Shown here: piece by piece, positions 24,573 through 34,100 of the stretch
How the letters are laid out: each line of letters opens with the position of its first letter
Position numbering within the stretch: position 1 is the stretch's first letter
DNA from: Bacteroidales bacterium
Lineage (GTDB): Bacteria > Bacteroidota > Bacteroidia > Bacteroidales > UBA932
Assembly: GCA_017519865.1 (NCBI GenBank)
Contig: JAFWRQ010000036.1
Location: 1 to 64,000, forward strand
DNA length: 64,000 nt
Direction: 5' to 3'
Position numbers and translations under genes: made by a program
Notes under the pieces: model-generated
Seen by the model: the letters and a program-made list of their open reading frames with translations, nothing else
Databases searched by the model: none
What the model was told of the DNA's origin: nothing

Positions 24573-26216
24573 CTATGAATAGAGGAAGCGTTTGATGCTG
24601 CCCTTCGGGGTCTTCTCGAAAGGCTCGGTCTTCACTTCCACCTTGGTGATCTTGCTGTACACCGGCAGGGTCCTGTTGGCCTTGACACGGATCTTTTCGG
24701 GAAGTTCAGCCACTGAAGCATCGTCCAGCCCGGCCTTGCGGATCGCGTCCTTGTCGAGGGTGATGAGGGCGACGAGCTTGGCGTTGCGGTCCACGACGAC
24801 GGAATCTCCCACATAGTCGATGGAGTTTAGCACAGCCTCGATCTCCTCAGGGAAGATGTTCTGGCCGTTGGCGGAGAGGATCATGGTCTTGCAACGTCCC
24901 TTGATGAAGATGTTGCCGTCCTTGTCCATCACTCCGAGGTCGCCGGTCCTGAGGAATCCGTCCTCGGTGAAGGCGTTCTGCGAAGCCTCGGGATTGTTGA
25001 AGTATCCCATGCAGATGTTCGAGCCCTTGGCCTGGATCTCGCCGATGACGTTCTCCGGATCCGGAGAGTCGATGCGGACCTCGGCGGAATCGACGCGCTT
25101 GCCGCAGGATCCCGGAACGTAGAGCCACCAGTTGGAGAAAGCGAGCAGAGGAGCGGCCTCGGTCATGCCGTAGCCGACGCTGTACGGAAGTCCCATGCGT
25201 CTGAAAGCCTTCTCGACATCGGGGTTGAGGGCGGCTCCGCCCATGATGAACTGCTGGACATTGCCGCCGAAACTGGCCTTGAGCTTATCGACGACAGCCT
25301 TGTAGATGACCTTCTTCACACCGGGGATGGAGGTAAGGACCTTCATGTACCACTTGGACAGGACAGGTTTGATGGAGTTGTTGTACACCTTCTCCATTAC
25401 GAGAGGGACCGTGATGACGATATAAGGCTTGACGTCGGCCATGGCCTTGAGCAGGGTCGAGGCGGCAGGGGCCTTGCCGAGGTAATAAACAGTCACGCCG
25501 CAGCTGAGCGGGTACATGAACTCGAACACCATGCCGTAGATATGTCCCATCGGCAGCATCGATACGATGCTGTCCTTCTTGCCCGCGGGGATATAGCGGA
25601 TGGCGAAGTCGATGGACGTGCTGAGCGCCTTGTACTTGAGCATGACTCCCTTGGGAGCGCTGGTGGTGCCGGAAGTATAGTTGATGATGGCGAGTTTGTC
25701 CTCGGTGTCGGGGGTGAAGTCGATATCCTCGGGACGGACACCCTTGGGATACTTGGCAGCAAGGGCGGCGTCAAGGCCGGCGAACGCTTCCTCATACTCC
25801 TTGGCGGCAGACCAGAGAAGGGAGAAATCGCCGGTGCAGACGATGAACTTCAACCTGGGCATGCGGGACACGTCAAGTTTGGAGAACGTGTCCTTGTCGG
25901 TAAAGAGGGCGACACTCTCGGAATGGTGCACGAGGCCGCAGATGGCATCGGGCGTAAAATCAGCGAGGAGCGGCACCGTGACGGTACCGTAAGTATTGGT
26001 TGCAAGGAAGGAAATGGCCCAGCGGGCGGAATTGGGGGCGCAGACGGTCACCTTCTCTCCAGGGACGATTCCGGTGGTCTCGAACAGGACGTGCAGCCGG
26101 GTAATCTGGGTTGCGACGTCCCCAAAAGTGAATTCATCGCCACGCCAGTCGCACAGCGCCTTGTCATTCCAGTACTTCCTGGTGTTCTCGGTAAGAAGCT
26201 CCAAATAATTGATCAT
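24573..26216 (-). CDS. AMP-forming acyl-CoA synthetase, second copy
   Basis: A 547-residue adenylate-forming ligase related to the one at 17972-19603. It has INYTSGTTSAPKGVMLKY, VGYGMTEAAPLLAF, GFLRTGDLGVMD and the C-terminal FEKTPKGSIKRFLY with the catalytic Lys. A fatty acid or an aromatic acid could be the substrate. It is the first gene of the operon that also holds pheA, tyrA and the DAHP synthase. This placement hints at a carboxylic acid linked to aromatic metabolism, but may simply be an unrelated neighbour. The two copies share motifs but do not look like a recent duplication. Confidence 0.87.
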   Translation of the reverse strand: MINYLELLTENTRKYWNDKALCDWRGDEFTFGDVATQITRLHVLFETTGIVPGEKVTVCAPNSARWAISFLATNTYGTVTVPLLADFTPDAICGLVHHSESVALFTDKDTFSKLDVSRMPRLKFIVCTGDFSLLWSAAKEYEEAFAGLDAALAAKYPKGVRPEDIDFTPDTEDKLAIINYTSGTTSAPKGVMLKYKALSTSIDFAIRYIPAGKKDSIVSMLPMGHIYGMVFEFMYPLSCGVTVYYLGKAPAASTLLKAMADVKPYIVITVPLVMEKVYNNSIKPVLSKWYMKVLTSIPGVKKVIYKAVVDKLKASFGGNVQQFIMGGAALNPDVEKAFRRMGLPYSVGYGMTEAAPLLAFSNWWLYVPGSCGKRVDSAEVRIDSPDPENVIGEIQAKGSNICMGYFNNPEASQNAFTEDGFLRTGDLGVMDKDGNIFIKGRCKTMILSANGQNIFPEEIEAVLNSIDYVGDSVVVDRNAKLVALITLDKDAIRKAGLDDASVAELPEKIRVKANRTLPVYSKITKVEVKTEPFEKTPKGSIKRFLYS

Positions 26217-26256
26217 AATCTTTCGTATTATGTTTGTTTCCTTTTCAAAAATCTTT

Positions 26257-26288
26257 CAAAAATAAGAAACAAACGCGTGCGTAACAAT
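26257..26288 (-). promoter_or_regulatory. Promoter of the ligase-pheA-tyrA-aroF operon
   Basis: On the minus strand TATTTTTG (26257-26264) is an exact -7 element 41 bp upstream of the ligase start. ATTG (26285-26288), one mismatch from TTTG, lies 20 bases further upstream. The rest of the 236-bp divergent region is AT-rich and holds no gene. Confidence 0.5.
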
Positions 26289-26424
26289 ACATTCACCGGT
26301 TTTGTGGCGATTTGAACCCAGGTGTGGTGAAATCACATTGTAAAGCACTGAATCGAAATGCAAAAATAGTTATAAACCACTGAAGTTGTACACGTCAGGT
26401 ATTTTTTTTTGGCCCGCGAAATCA

Positions 26425-26432
26425 TATATTTG
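26425..26432 (+). promoter_or_regulatory. -7 promoter element for the AI-2E family gene
   Basis: TATATTTG is an exact TAnnTTTG match 20 bp before the start codon. A T9 run (26402-26410) occupies the -33 area, without a clean TTTG at the right spacing. Confidence 0.55.
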
Positions 26433-26452
26433 CAGTAGAAACGAAACTCGCC

Positions 26453-27604
26453 ATGGAAGAAGAAAGGACCATAGACAGGCTAGCCCGCCACATTATCAAC
26501 CTCGGCGCCTTCGCCATCATCGCCGCACTGTGCTGGATGTTCAGGAGCGTCCTCATCTACATCATCGCGGCTTTCGTCATCTCGCTCATCGGGCAGCCTA
26601 TATTCCGTACGCTTAAACAGCTGACCATCAAAGGGCATTCCGCCCCCGACTGGTTGTTGTCCGTCTTCACCCTCGTGTCGATCATCCTCCTTATCGTGCT
26701 CATCGTCACCCAGGCCATCCCTATCGTCTCGGGGATCATCCATGATGCGTTGGCGATGAACAGTTCCATAACCTTCGACAGGGATATGCTTGACCGCATC
26801 AACGAATGGATCATCAGCGTATTCCCCGGGGTAGGACGCGATTTCGACCTGATGACCTTTACGCTGGAAAGGCTCAAGGATGCGACCAGCATCTCGAGCG
26901 TATCCAGCTTCCTTGGGTCAGTTGCCTCCGCCGTGGCGGGGATTGCCATCGGGCTGTTCTCCGTGGTCTTCATCTCATTCTTCTTCATCAAGGACGAAGC
27001 CCTGTTCGGAAAGATCGTCGGCGCCCTGGTCCCCGACCGTATCGAAGAGTCTGTCGGCAAGACCATCCTGGATATCGAGATGCTCCTCTCCCGCTATTTC
27101 CTCGGACTCACCGTCGAAGTGCTCGGCGTCATGATACTGGACTTCCTCGGCCTGTGGCTGATCGCCAGGATAGGCGTCAATTATGCCATCGGCATAGCAT
27201 TCATCGCCGGCATCCTGAATGTCGTACCCTATGTCGGACCGCTGCTCGGCGACATCATCGGCATAGTACTGTGCCTGGTCCTGAAGCTCGGCGCCGGGGT
27301 CGGCCTGGACGTCAACATCTGGATCTTCATACTCATCGTATTCGCGATCATGCAGGGCACGCAGCTGGTGGACAATTTCATCTATCAGCCGCTGATCTAC
27401 TCCACCAGCATCAAGGCCAATCCATTGGAGATCTTCATCGTCCTTCTGATAGCCGGCCACGTCGGAGGTGTTGCCGGGATACTCGTCGCCATTCCCGGTT
27501 ATACCGTGGTCCGAGTCATCGCAAGCCGGTTCTTCTACAAATACAAACCCATCCGCCGCCTCATCCCCCACAGGGAGGAGGAGAACACGGATTCTGTACT
27601 GTAA
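26453..27604 (+). CDS. AI-2E family transporter (PerM/YdiK-like)
   Basis: A 383-residue inner-membrane protein with seven or eight hydrophobic segments, of the AI-2E exporter superfamily (older name UPF0118). The C-terminal half shows the family's core: GIAFIAGILNVVPYVGPLLG, the NPLEIFIVLLIAGHVGGVAG helix and a final PGYTVVRVIASRFF. Members have been linked to autoinducer-2 export or Na+/H+ exchange; the substrate here is unknown. It has its own promoter and is convergent with the AspT-family gene. Confidence 0.88.
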   Translation: MEEERTIDRLARHIINLGAFAIIAALCWMFRSVLIYIIAAFVISLIGQPIFRTLKQLTIKGHSAPDWLLSVFTLVSIILLIVLIVTQAIPIVSGIIHDALAMNSSITFDRDMLDRINEWIISVFPGVGRDFDLMTFTLERLKDATSISSVSSFLGSVASAVAGIAIGLFSVVFISFFFIKDEALFGKIVGALVPDRIEESVGKTILDIEMLLSRYFLGLTVEVLGVMILDFLGLWLIARIGVNYAIGIAFIAGILNVVPYVGPLLGDIIGIVLCLVLKLGAGVGLDVNIWIFILIVFAIMQGTQLVDNFIYQPLIYSTSIKANPLEIFIVLLIAGHVGGVAGILVAIPGYTVVRVIASRFFYKYKPIRRLIPHREEENTDSVL

Positions 27605-27626
27605 GCGATCCTTTTCCTGACTGTTC

Positions 27627-29309
27627 CTAGAAGGAAATCAGTATCAACAACTGCGCGACAAGTACACGCAGGAACATCGACAGCGGATAAACCGTAGCAT
27701 AATTGACCGAAGTATAGTCCGTCCCATAGGCCCCCTGGGCAAATGCCAGGACGGCAGGATCGGTCGTCGATCCGGCCACAAGTCCGCACAACTGATAGAA
27801 ATTGAGCTTGAATGCGAAACGTGCGACAAGCCCGAGGGTAAGGATGGGGATCAGTGTGATGAGGGCGCCATAGAGGATCCACCAATAACCGCCGGAGACT
27901 ATTGAAGACACGAAATTCTCACCTGCACCGAGGCCTACCGCAGCGAGGAAGAAAGATATGCCGACTTCGCGGAGCATCATGTTGGCGCTGGCGGTAGTAT
28001 ATGTCGATATCTTCAGCTTAGGCCCGAAATAGGCCATGAGTATCGCGACGATGAGCGGGCCTCCGGCCAATCCCAGCCGGACCGGCTGAGGTATGCCCGG
28101 GAACCTTATCGGGAGCGAACCCACGAGCACGCCGAGGACGATGCCGAAGAAGATCGGGACGAGGTTGGGATGCCTCAGTTCCTCCGGCTTGTTGCCGACT
28201 ATGGACGCGACCTGCTCTATTTCGGGCTCCAGGCCCACGACAAGTATGCTGTCGCCCATCTGAAGCCTGAGGAAGGGACGGGCCACCAGTTCTACGCCGG
28301 CGCGTACCACGCGCGTGACATTGACTCCATGCTCTGTACGGAAGCCGAGATCCTTGATGCGCTTGCCGGTAATGGACGGCTTCGTCACTGTCAATCTGCG
28401 GGTTACGAGGTGCTCGTTCATGCGAATCCAGTCCTGCTGGTGCATTTCCACCTCCTTTCCGAAGATGATACGGACGGCGTCGACATGAGGCTGCGACGTG
28501 ACTACAAGGAGACGGTCTCCCTTTTCGAGGACAGTACCCGGGCCGGGGATATCGATGACTCCGTCGCGCATCATCCTGGAGATGATGAAACTGTTGGTGG
28601 TATCCTTGATAATCTCACGTACGGAACGTCCGAAGATCGCGGGATTCTCAACCTCCATGTGCATCCTGCGCACCTGCACGGCCTCCCCTCCATCGTTATC
28701 CAGCGCGGCCTTTTCGACATTCAGGTCTATCTTGAATATGGCGCGGAAAAGGATGACCAGCATGATGACTCCGAGCACGCCGATGGGATAGGCCACGGCA
28801 TAAGCCGATGCCAGGCCGGAGGAGGCGTCGGCGACTGCCTCAGCGGAAGAGCCTTCGACGAGCAGGACGTTGGAGAGGGTCTGCTGCGCGGCACCAAGTC
28901 CGGGAGTGTTCGTCACGGCACCGGACATTACTCCGACCATGGTCGACAGGCTCTCACCCGTCACCAGATGGATGCAGACGGTGACCAGCACCGACATGAG
29001 GATGCCGAAAACAGCCAGAAGGTTCATTTTGACACCCCCGACCTTGAACGAGTGGAAGAAGCCGGGGCCGACCTGAAGGCCGATCGAGAAAATGAAAAGG
29101 ATGAGCCCGAAGTCCTTCATGAAAGCGAGGACGGTGGGATCGGCCCTGAGGCCGAAGTGGCTGACGAGGATGGCAAGGAACAATATCCAGGTGGATCCGA
29201 TGGAAATGCCCTTTACTTTGAAACGGCCAAGATAGAGGCCTGTCGCAATGACTGCGGCGAAAAGCAGGATGCTATGTGCGACACCCGTTCCGGTAAACAA
29301 GTCGGTCAT
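27627..29309 (-). CDS. AspT/YidE-type transporter with two RCK_C domains
   Basis: A 560-residue membrane protein of the aspartate:alanine exchanger family. Two membrane halves (about residues 5-185 and 385-560) flank a cytoplasmic section with two TrkA-C (RCK_C) regulatory domains. The RCK_C domains are seen at MEVENPAIFGRSVREI to HVDAVRIIFG and at RLTVTKPSITGKRIKD to PEIEQVASIVG. Both membrane halves begin with the related pattern of helices typical of this duplication. Substrate is probably an amino acid or dicarboxylate anion; the RCK_C domains suggest ligand gating. I start it at 29309 (MTDLFTGTGVAHS), not at in-frame codons lying in the preceding gene. Confidence 0.9.
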   Translation of the reverse strand: MTDLFTGTGVAHSILLFAAVIATGLYLGRFKVKGISIGSTWILFLAILVSHFGLRADPTVLAFMKDFGLILFIFSIGLQVGPGFFHSFKVGGVKMNLLAVFGILMSVLVTVCIHLVTGESLSTMVGVMSGAVTNTPGLGAAQQTLSNVLLVEGSSAEAVADASSGLASAYAVAYPIGVLGVIMLVILFRAIFKIDLNVEKAALDNDGGEAVQVRRMHMEVENPAIFGRSVREIIKDTTNSFIISRMMRDGVIDIPGPGTVLEKGDRLLVVTSQPHVDAVRIIFGKEVEMHQQDWIRMNEHLVTRRLTVTKPSITGKRIKDLGFRTEHGVNVTRVVRAGVELVARPFLRLQMGDSILVVGLEPEIEQVASIVGNKPEELRHPNLVPIFFGIVLGVLVGSLPIRFPGIPQPVRLGLAGGPLIVAILMAYFGPKLKISTYTTASANMMLREVGISFFLAAVGLGAGENFVSSIVSGGYWWILYGALITLIPILTLGLVARFAFKLNFYQLCGLVAGSTTDPAVLAFAQGAYGTDYTSVNYATVYPLSMFLRVLVAQLLILISF

Positions 29310-29323
29310 GGCGCAAAAATACC

Positions 29324-30280
29324 CTATTTCTGATGATTTTCCAAACGAATGAGGCGGCAAATGAACTTTGTGAAGCGCTGCTTGCCGACTGGAACGCGGC
29401 ATCCACGGACATAATCCATATCCAGCAGGGCCCTTACGGCATCGGGGTGGGAACGCAGTAGCTTGAAGTCAAGGATGATCGAGCTGTACCACCCTCCACG
29501 CAACAGGATGTCCTCGCCGCAACTGGTTACGGGGCCCCTGTCCTTTGGAAGGGCATCGTAAAGCAGGAACATGTTCTCGGCAGATTGCCTGCGGGTCTTC
29601 ACTAAGGAATAGGAAGTCAGTGCACCCTTGCGCTTGCGCCGATAGTGATAGAGGGCCTCATGGAGATGGACTACTTTCCGGGCCCCGTACAGGATCTGGG
29701 TCTGGAAAACTATATCCTCGTGATAACCCCACTTGGGCACTATCATACTGTCAAGGTCATAGAGGGAGCGTCGGACCAGTTTGTTCCACATGTATGCACG
29801 GATAACGCTGTTGTGCATGCATTTCACCGCAACAGGGCCGATCGACGGGGATACTTCACCCTCGGCGTAGTACCCGGGGACCTTTTTCGAGTATTCCTTA
29901 TAGAAATCGCAGTAGACCACGTCGGCGTCCTCTTCAAGAGCCTTGCCGACCAGATGGCTGACATAGTCCGGCTCCACCCAGTCATCGGAATCGACATGGA
30001 TGATGAAATCGCCAGTTGCGGCTGCGAGACCGGTCATACGTGCCCGCGGTAGGCCGGAATTGGGTTCGTGTAGTATTTGGACGCGGGAACGAAGGGAAGG
30101 GAAAGAAGTATCCAGGATCTTTTCTATGACCGATACCGAACGGTCGGGAGTTCCATCATCTACGAAGATGAACTCACAGTTGTCCCAACTCTGGGAGAAG
30201 AGGGATGCAGCGCATTGCTCCACATACTCCTCCACGGCATATACAGGGACTATGACCGAAACTTTTGGATGCCCTTCCAT
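29324..30280 (-). CDS. Family 2 glycosyltransferase
   Basis: A 318-residue GT-A-fold inverting glycosyltransferase. The N-terminus reads KVSVIVPVYAVEEYVEQCAA, followed by FIFVDDGTPD and the DxD-type metal site HVDSDDWVEPDYV. A C-terminal helical region of about 100 residues follows. It would transfer a sugar from an NDP-donor to a surface glycan or lipid carrier at the inner membrane face. I start it at the ATG at 30280; a TTG three codons upstream is possible. It stands apart from any glycan cluster, 14 bp upstream of the AspT-type gene. Confidence 0.9.
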   Translation of the reverse strand: MEGHPKVSVIVPVYAVEEYVEQCAASLFSQSWDNCEFIFVDDGTPDRSVSVIEKILDTSFPSLRSRVQILHEPNSGLPRARMTGLAAATGDFIIHVDSDDWVEPDYVSHLVGKALEEDADVVYCDFYKEYSKKVPGYYAEGEVSPSIGPVAVKCMHNSVIRAYMWNKLVRRSLYDLDSMIVPKWGYHEDIVFQTQILYGARKVVHLHEALYHYRRKRKGALTSYSLVKTRRQSAENMFLLYDALPKDRGPVTSCGEDILLRGGWYSSIILDFKLLRSHPDAVRALLDMDYVRGCRVPVGKQRFTKFICRLIRLENHQK

Positions 30281-30383
30281 TATTCTCAAACGCTATATTT
30301 AAAACTGTCCTGACGGGATAATACTGCGCCGCCGAATGAAATGACAAAACAAATACCGTCAAGCATCGCAAAGTTACAATTTA

Positions 30384-30414
30384 TTTCGGTATTTCGGAAG
30401 ATTGTTTAACTTTA
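30384..30414 (+). promoter_or_regulatory. Candidate promoter of the peroxiredoxin gene
   Basis: TTTC (30384-30387), 19 bases, then TAACTTTA (30407-30414) matches the consensus with one mismatch in each box. It ends 18 bp before the start codon. Confidence 0.4.
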
Positions 30415-30432
30415 CATGAAAAAGGAAACGAT

Positions 30433-31131
30433 ATGTTAAGAATCGGAGACAAAATGCCGTCTTTCGAGGTCCAGGACCAGGACGGGAAGACCGTAAGGTC
30501 GGAAGATTTCATCGGCAAAGGCCGCAGGACCATCATTTATTTCTATCCGAAGGACAACACATCCGGCTGTACGGCGGAGGCCTGCAGCATGCGTGACAGC
30601 TATGCCGCCCTTACTGCGGCCGGCTACAACGTAGTCGGCGTCAGCAAGGACAGCGTGAAATCGCATGCGGGCTTCAGGGCAAAGCACGGTCTCCCCTTCA
30701 CCCTGCTCTCCGACGCTTCCACCCAGATGCTCCAGGATTTCGGAGCATGGGGTGAGAAGAAAATGTACGGCAAGACAGTCTTCGGTACGATACGCCGCAC
30801 CTTCATCTTCAATGAGGAAGGCATACTGGAGCGTATCATCGAGAAAGTGGACACAAAGGATTCGGCAGGACAGATCATCTCCGGAATGGCCGCACCGCAG
30901 AGGGCTGCTGCGGAGCGCGTCGCCCGCGTACAGGCTATGGAGGCTGCCTTCGACCGCGCCTCCGCAGGCACACCTGACGCAGCCGATGTAGCCGTGCTCA
31001 AAGAGTACATGGACTCCGGTCAATGGAGGCTCGATTATGAAGCCGACGAGGCCGGGGAGATCCCGGCCTCGGTCAAGCGTGGCGTCCTCTCGGAGGACGG
31101 TCTTTACAATCTGCTGGAAGACCTGGCGTAG
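30433..31131 (+). CDS. bcp: Bcp/PrxQ-type peroxiredoxin fused to a DUF4298 domain
   Basis: A 232-residue protein. Residues 1-150 form a thioredoxin-fold peroxiredoxin of the Bcp/PrxQ type: peroxidatic Cys46 and resolving Cys51 stand in SGCTAEACSMRD, five residues apart. It would reduce hydrogen and organic hydroperoxides using thioredoxin. Residues 160-232 match DUF4298, a small domain usually found as a separate protein of about 90 residues: YMDSGQWRLDYEADEAGEIP and KRGVLSEDGLYNLLEDL are its hallmarks. The role of DUF4298 is unknown. The frame is continuous with no stop between the parts. It is convergent with the beta-helix gene. Confidence 0.9.
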   Translation: MLRIGDKMPSFEVQDQDGKTVRSEDFIGKGRRTIIYFYPKDNTSGCTAEACSMRDSYAALTAAGYNVVGVSKDSVKSHAGFRAKHGLPFTLLSDASTQMLQDFGAWGEKKMYGKTVFGTIRRTFIFNEEGILERIIEKVDTKDSAGQIISGMAAPQRAAAERVARVQAMEAAFDRASAGTPDAADVAVLKEYMDSGQWRLDYEADEAGEIPASVKRGVLSEDGLYNLLEDLA

Positions 31132-31143
31132 ACCGCCAGCCAC

Positions 31144-34100
31144 CTAGCGTAGTGGCATCTTATAGAAGGAGCGGTTGGTGGTGATGAAGAGGTACTCCCC
31201 CTCCTTACCGCCTACCTCCATCGATATGGGTCTCTCCTCGATGTCGAAGATTCCCGTCTCGCGGCCTCCCCTGTCATACACGCGTACCTGACCTGCGGCG
31301 ACATAGGTATTGCCGGCGCGGTCGTATGCGGTTGCATATTCTCCGTGCTTGACGTAATCCCCTGTCGCTGAAAGGCTTCCATCAGCATTGACATTGAAGG
31401 TGTAAGTGCGTTTGGGGTTCTCCCACGCAATCCAGACAAGCTCCTTCTGGCCGGGAGTGACCGCCGTCAGGTCTATCGAACGGCATAGGTCGAAGAGATA
31501 AGGGACTATCGTGTCACCGTCCGGAGCCAGGAAACTGCGCTCCGGCATCTTCCCGTCATAGACGGCGAGGAAATCCCCCGCCCTGAGGGCGTGGGAAGGA
31601 TAGATGACCCGCGAAGGCCTGACCGACGAAGTCGGGACCAGGCTCAGCGGAGTCATCGTATCGGCTCCGGAGCGGGTGTCGATCGCGTATGCGACTACTC
31701 CCCACATTCCGTTGCCCCAGCCGCTGTAGTCGGAGTTGGCGTCAGGCAGGGACTGTATCATCTCTATCTTCTCGTCGCGTAAGCCTGGCTGTCCCTCGTA
31801 ACGGGTGATAACTATAAGGTTGTCATCTGTGTCCAGTGCGAGCGAAAGAGGCCGGTATGGATAATCCGCCAGAAGCGTAACGGCCTCTGTCTCAGCATCC
31901 CACTTGTAAATCTTACGCATATTTCCTTCGCAGAAGTAGACATTGCCCTTGCTGTCGGTGGCGGCGCCGGTAGCGAACCGGTAGTTGTCACCGATCTCAA
32001 CGGCCTCACCCTTCTTTCCGGCAGGACGGCGTCCCTTCTCCTGCCCGGTCACGCGGGCATAGGAGAACTCCAGCGGATAGATCGCGATATTCTTGTTCAG
32101 GTCATAAGCCGTGGCGGCGGTCTCGCAGAGGATCTGCGTCCAGGCCTTTACGCCACGGATCTCGATGTCCCTGCAGTTGGACAGCAGGGTGCCGTAGTCG
32201 CGCGGGACCATCACGCGGACCACGCGATAGAACCAGAGATTGGCGAACATAATGTTTCGGCAGTTGTCCATGGTCATGGCCACGCAGTCCTGGCCTTCGC
32301 GGCTTTCCTCCTCATACTGAAGGGCATACACCTTGAAGTTCTCGACGTTTCTCCAGCGCGATTCGAAGCGCACGTGATGCTCCAGCGAAATGGCATACAT
32401 CCGGGAAGGTGTGCTGGTGTCGCTGACATATATGCCCGCAGGGGCATAAGTGTTGGCTGACCAGATATCCTTGAAGGTACCGCCCCCGCCATCGGTGATC
32501 CAGAGGCTCCAGTACTGGTTGTCCCAGGCCTGGTCCAGGCCCTGGACGGCAATGGGATTGTCGGGAGAACTGACACGGCCCATTCCGAAGCCCATCATGC
32601 CCCCGAAGCCGGCCATGCCGCCGGGAGCGGCACCGCCAGGGGCGGCTCCCGCTGCCGGGCGGGGCGCCGGCCTCCTCATGGTCCCGTGTCCGCCTACGAA
32701 CTTGACGTCGTTGAGCAGCGAGCGTTCGGAAGCCATCCACTTCATTCCGACCGCACGCTTATTGTAGCCTCCGGTGCAGATGCCGATACCGGTGAAGATG
32801 TCATCGCCCTTGGACGACTCCACCATCGGGACGGGAGAGCCGAAGCCGCTGAATGCGGGAGTGCTCTCAGCCAGGATAAGCTGTGTCGAGAAAGGATGAA
32901 GTCCTATTAGGACGCTCCCCTCCCGCAGCTTTATGGTATTGGTAATACGGTACCAGCCCTCGGGGAAGAACACCGCCTTGTTCGAGTCAATGGCCCTCTG
33001 GATGGCCTCGGTATCATCCGTTTCGCCGTCACCGACGGCGCCGTAACTGACGACGCTCGCCCAGGTAGACATATCGGGAAGCGCAGGGATGGTCTTCCTG
33101 AAAGTTGAAGGAAACTCCTCCGATACGGTCTTGCAGACGGTACCGAACTCAGGTTCGGCCCCCATCTCGGGGACGATGAGCCCGTAAACGAACTCCTCTA
33201 TCCTGTACGACCTGTCCTTCACGGGGAAATCCTTCCCCGCCTTCGTCAGTGAAACGGCCACAGGGACGTTCCTGCAATGGGCGTTGAGGATATTCAACTG
33301 GTTGGTCTCCCCTTCCTCGCCGGTCATCGTAACCGCAGTTCCGACGTTCTCGAAGGCACAGTCCTCGAGGAACAACCGGTCGGCCAGTCCCCTTTCGCAG
33401 ATTATGCCTGCGGGAGCATCCTTGACCTTCATGTTCACGATGGCGAAGCCGGCGTTGCGGGAAATGATGGCCGCCTCTTTCTGCCCCTCGAAATACGCAT
33501 CCACCATCGCGATGGGCCAGCTCGGCGATGATACGCCAGAACTGATGCCGTAGCGTGCCCCGAAGAACTCTACGTCCTCCAGTTCGTTGCCAGCGTCATA
33601 AAGACAGGCGAAGCCGTCGCCGCCATAGACCGAAACATGGCTCACGATGCCGTGCTGGGCAAGGTGCGTACGCAGCGCTATAGCCATAGGATTGCCTTTC
33701 CCGATACGGAAATCGACGTTTGAAACACCGCTATAGAACGTGCCGGCACTGGCGTCCGCTACCCTGGAAGGATCTGTGACTATGCCGCCTGTGAACCACA
33801 TCATCGAAGTCTGCTCCTTGTCGAAGCCGGGAGTATTCTTCTCCAGGACGATCTCGGGGCGCGACTTGCCGTAACCTACGATACGGATCGACCCGGGCAC
33901 GTAGATGGTACGGCTGATACGGTACTTCCCCTCGGGGAGGTACAGGGTACCGAATCCGCGCTCTTCCTTGATGCGGTTGACCGCTTCCTGGAGCGCGTCG
34001 CTGACATCGAACTTGCCGTCGGCGCGGATGCCGAACTCCTCCTCGGTGAAGAAGACCCCCTTCGGGTCGTCGAACTTCAGGGTATAGACAGATGCTCCGG

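Noticed and set aside
17972..26216. The two acyl ligases as a recent tandem duplication
   Set aside because: They lie 5 kb apart in different operons and differ in most motif-flanking residues.
26300..26400. GTGA-AA-TCAC and nearby short inverted words in the ligase/AI-2E gap
   Set aside because: The arms are only four bases; such short palindromes are expected by chance.
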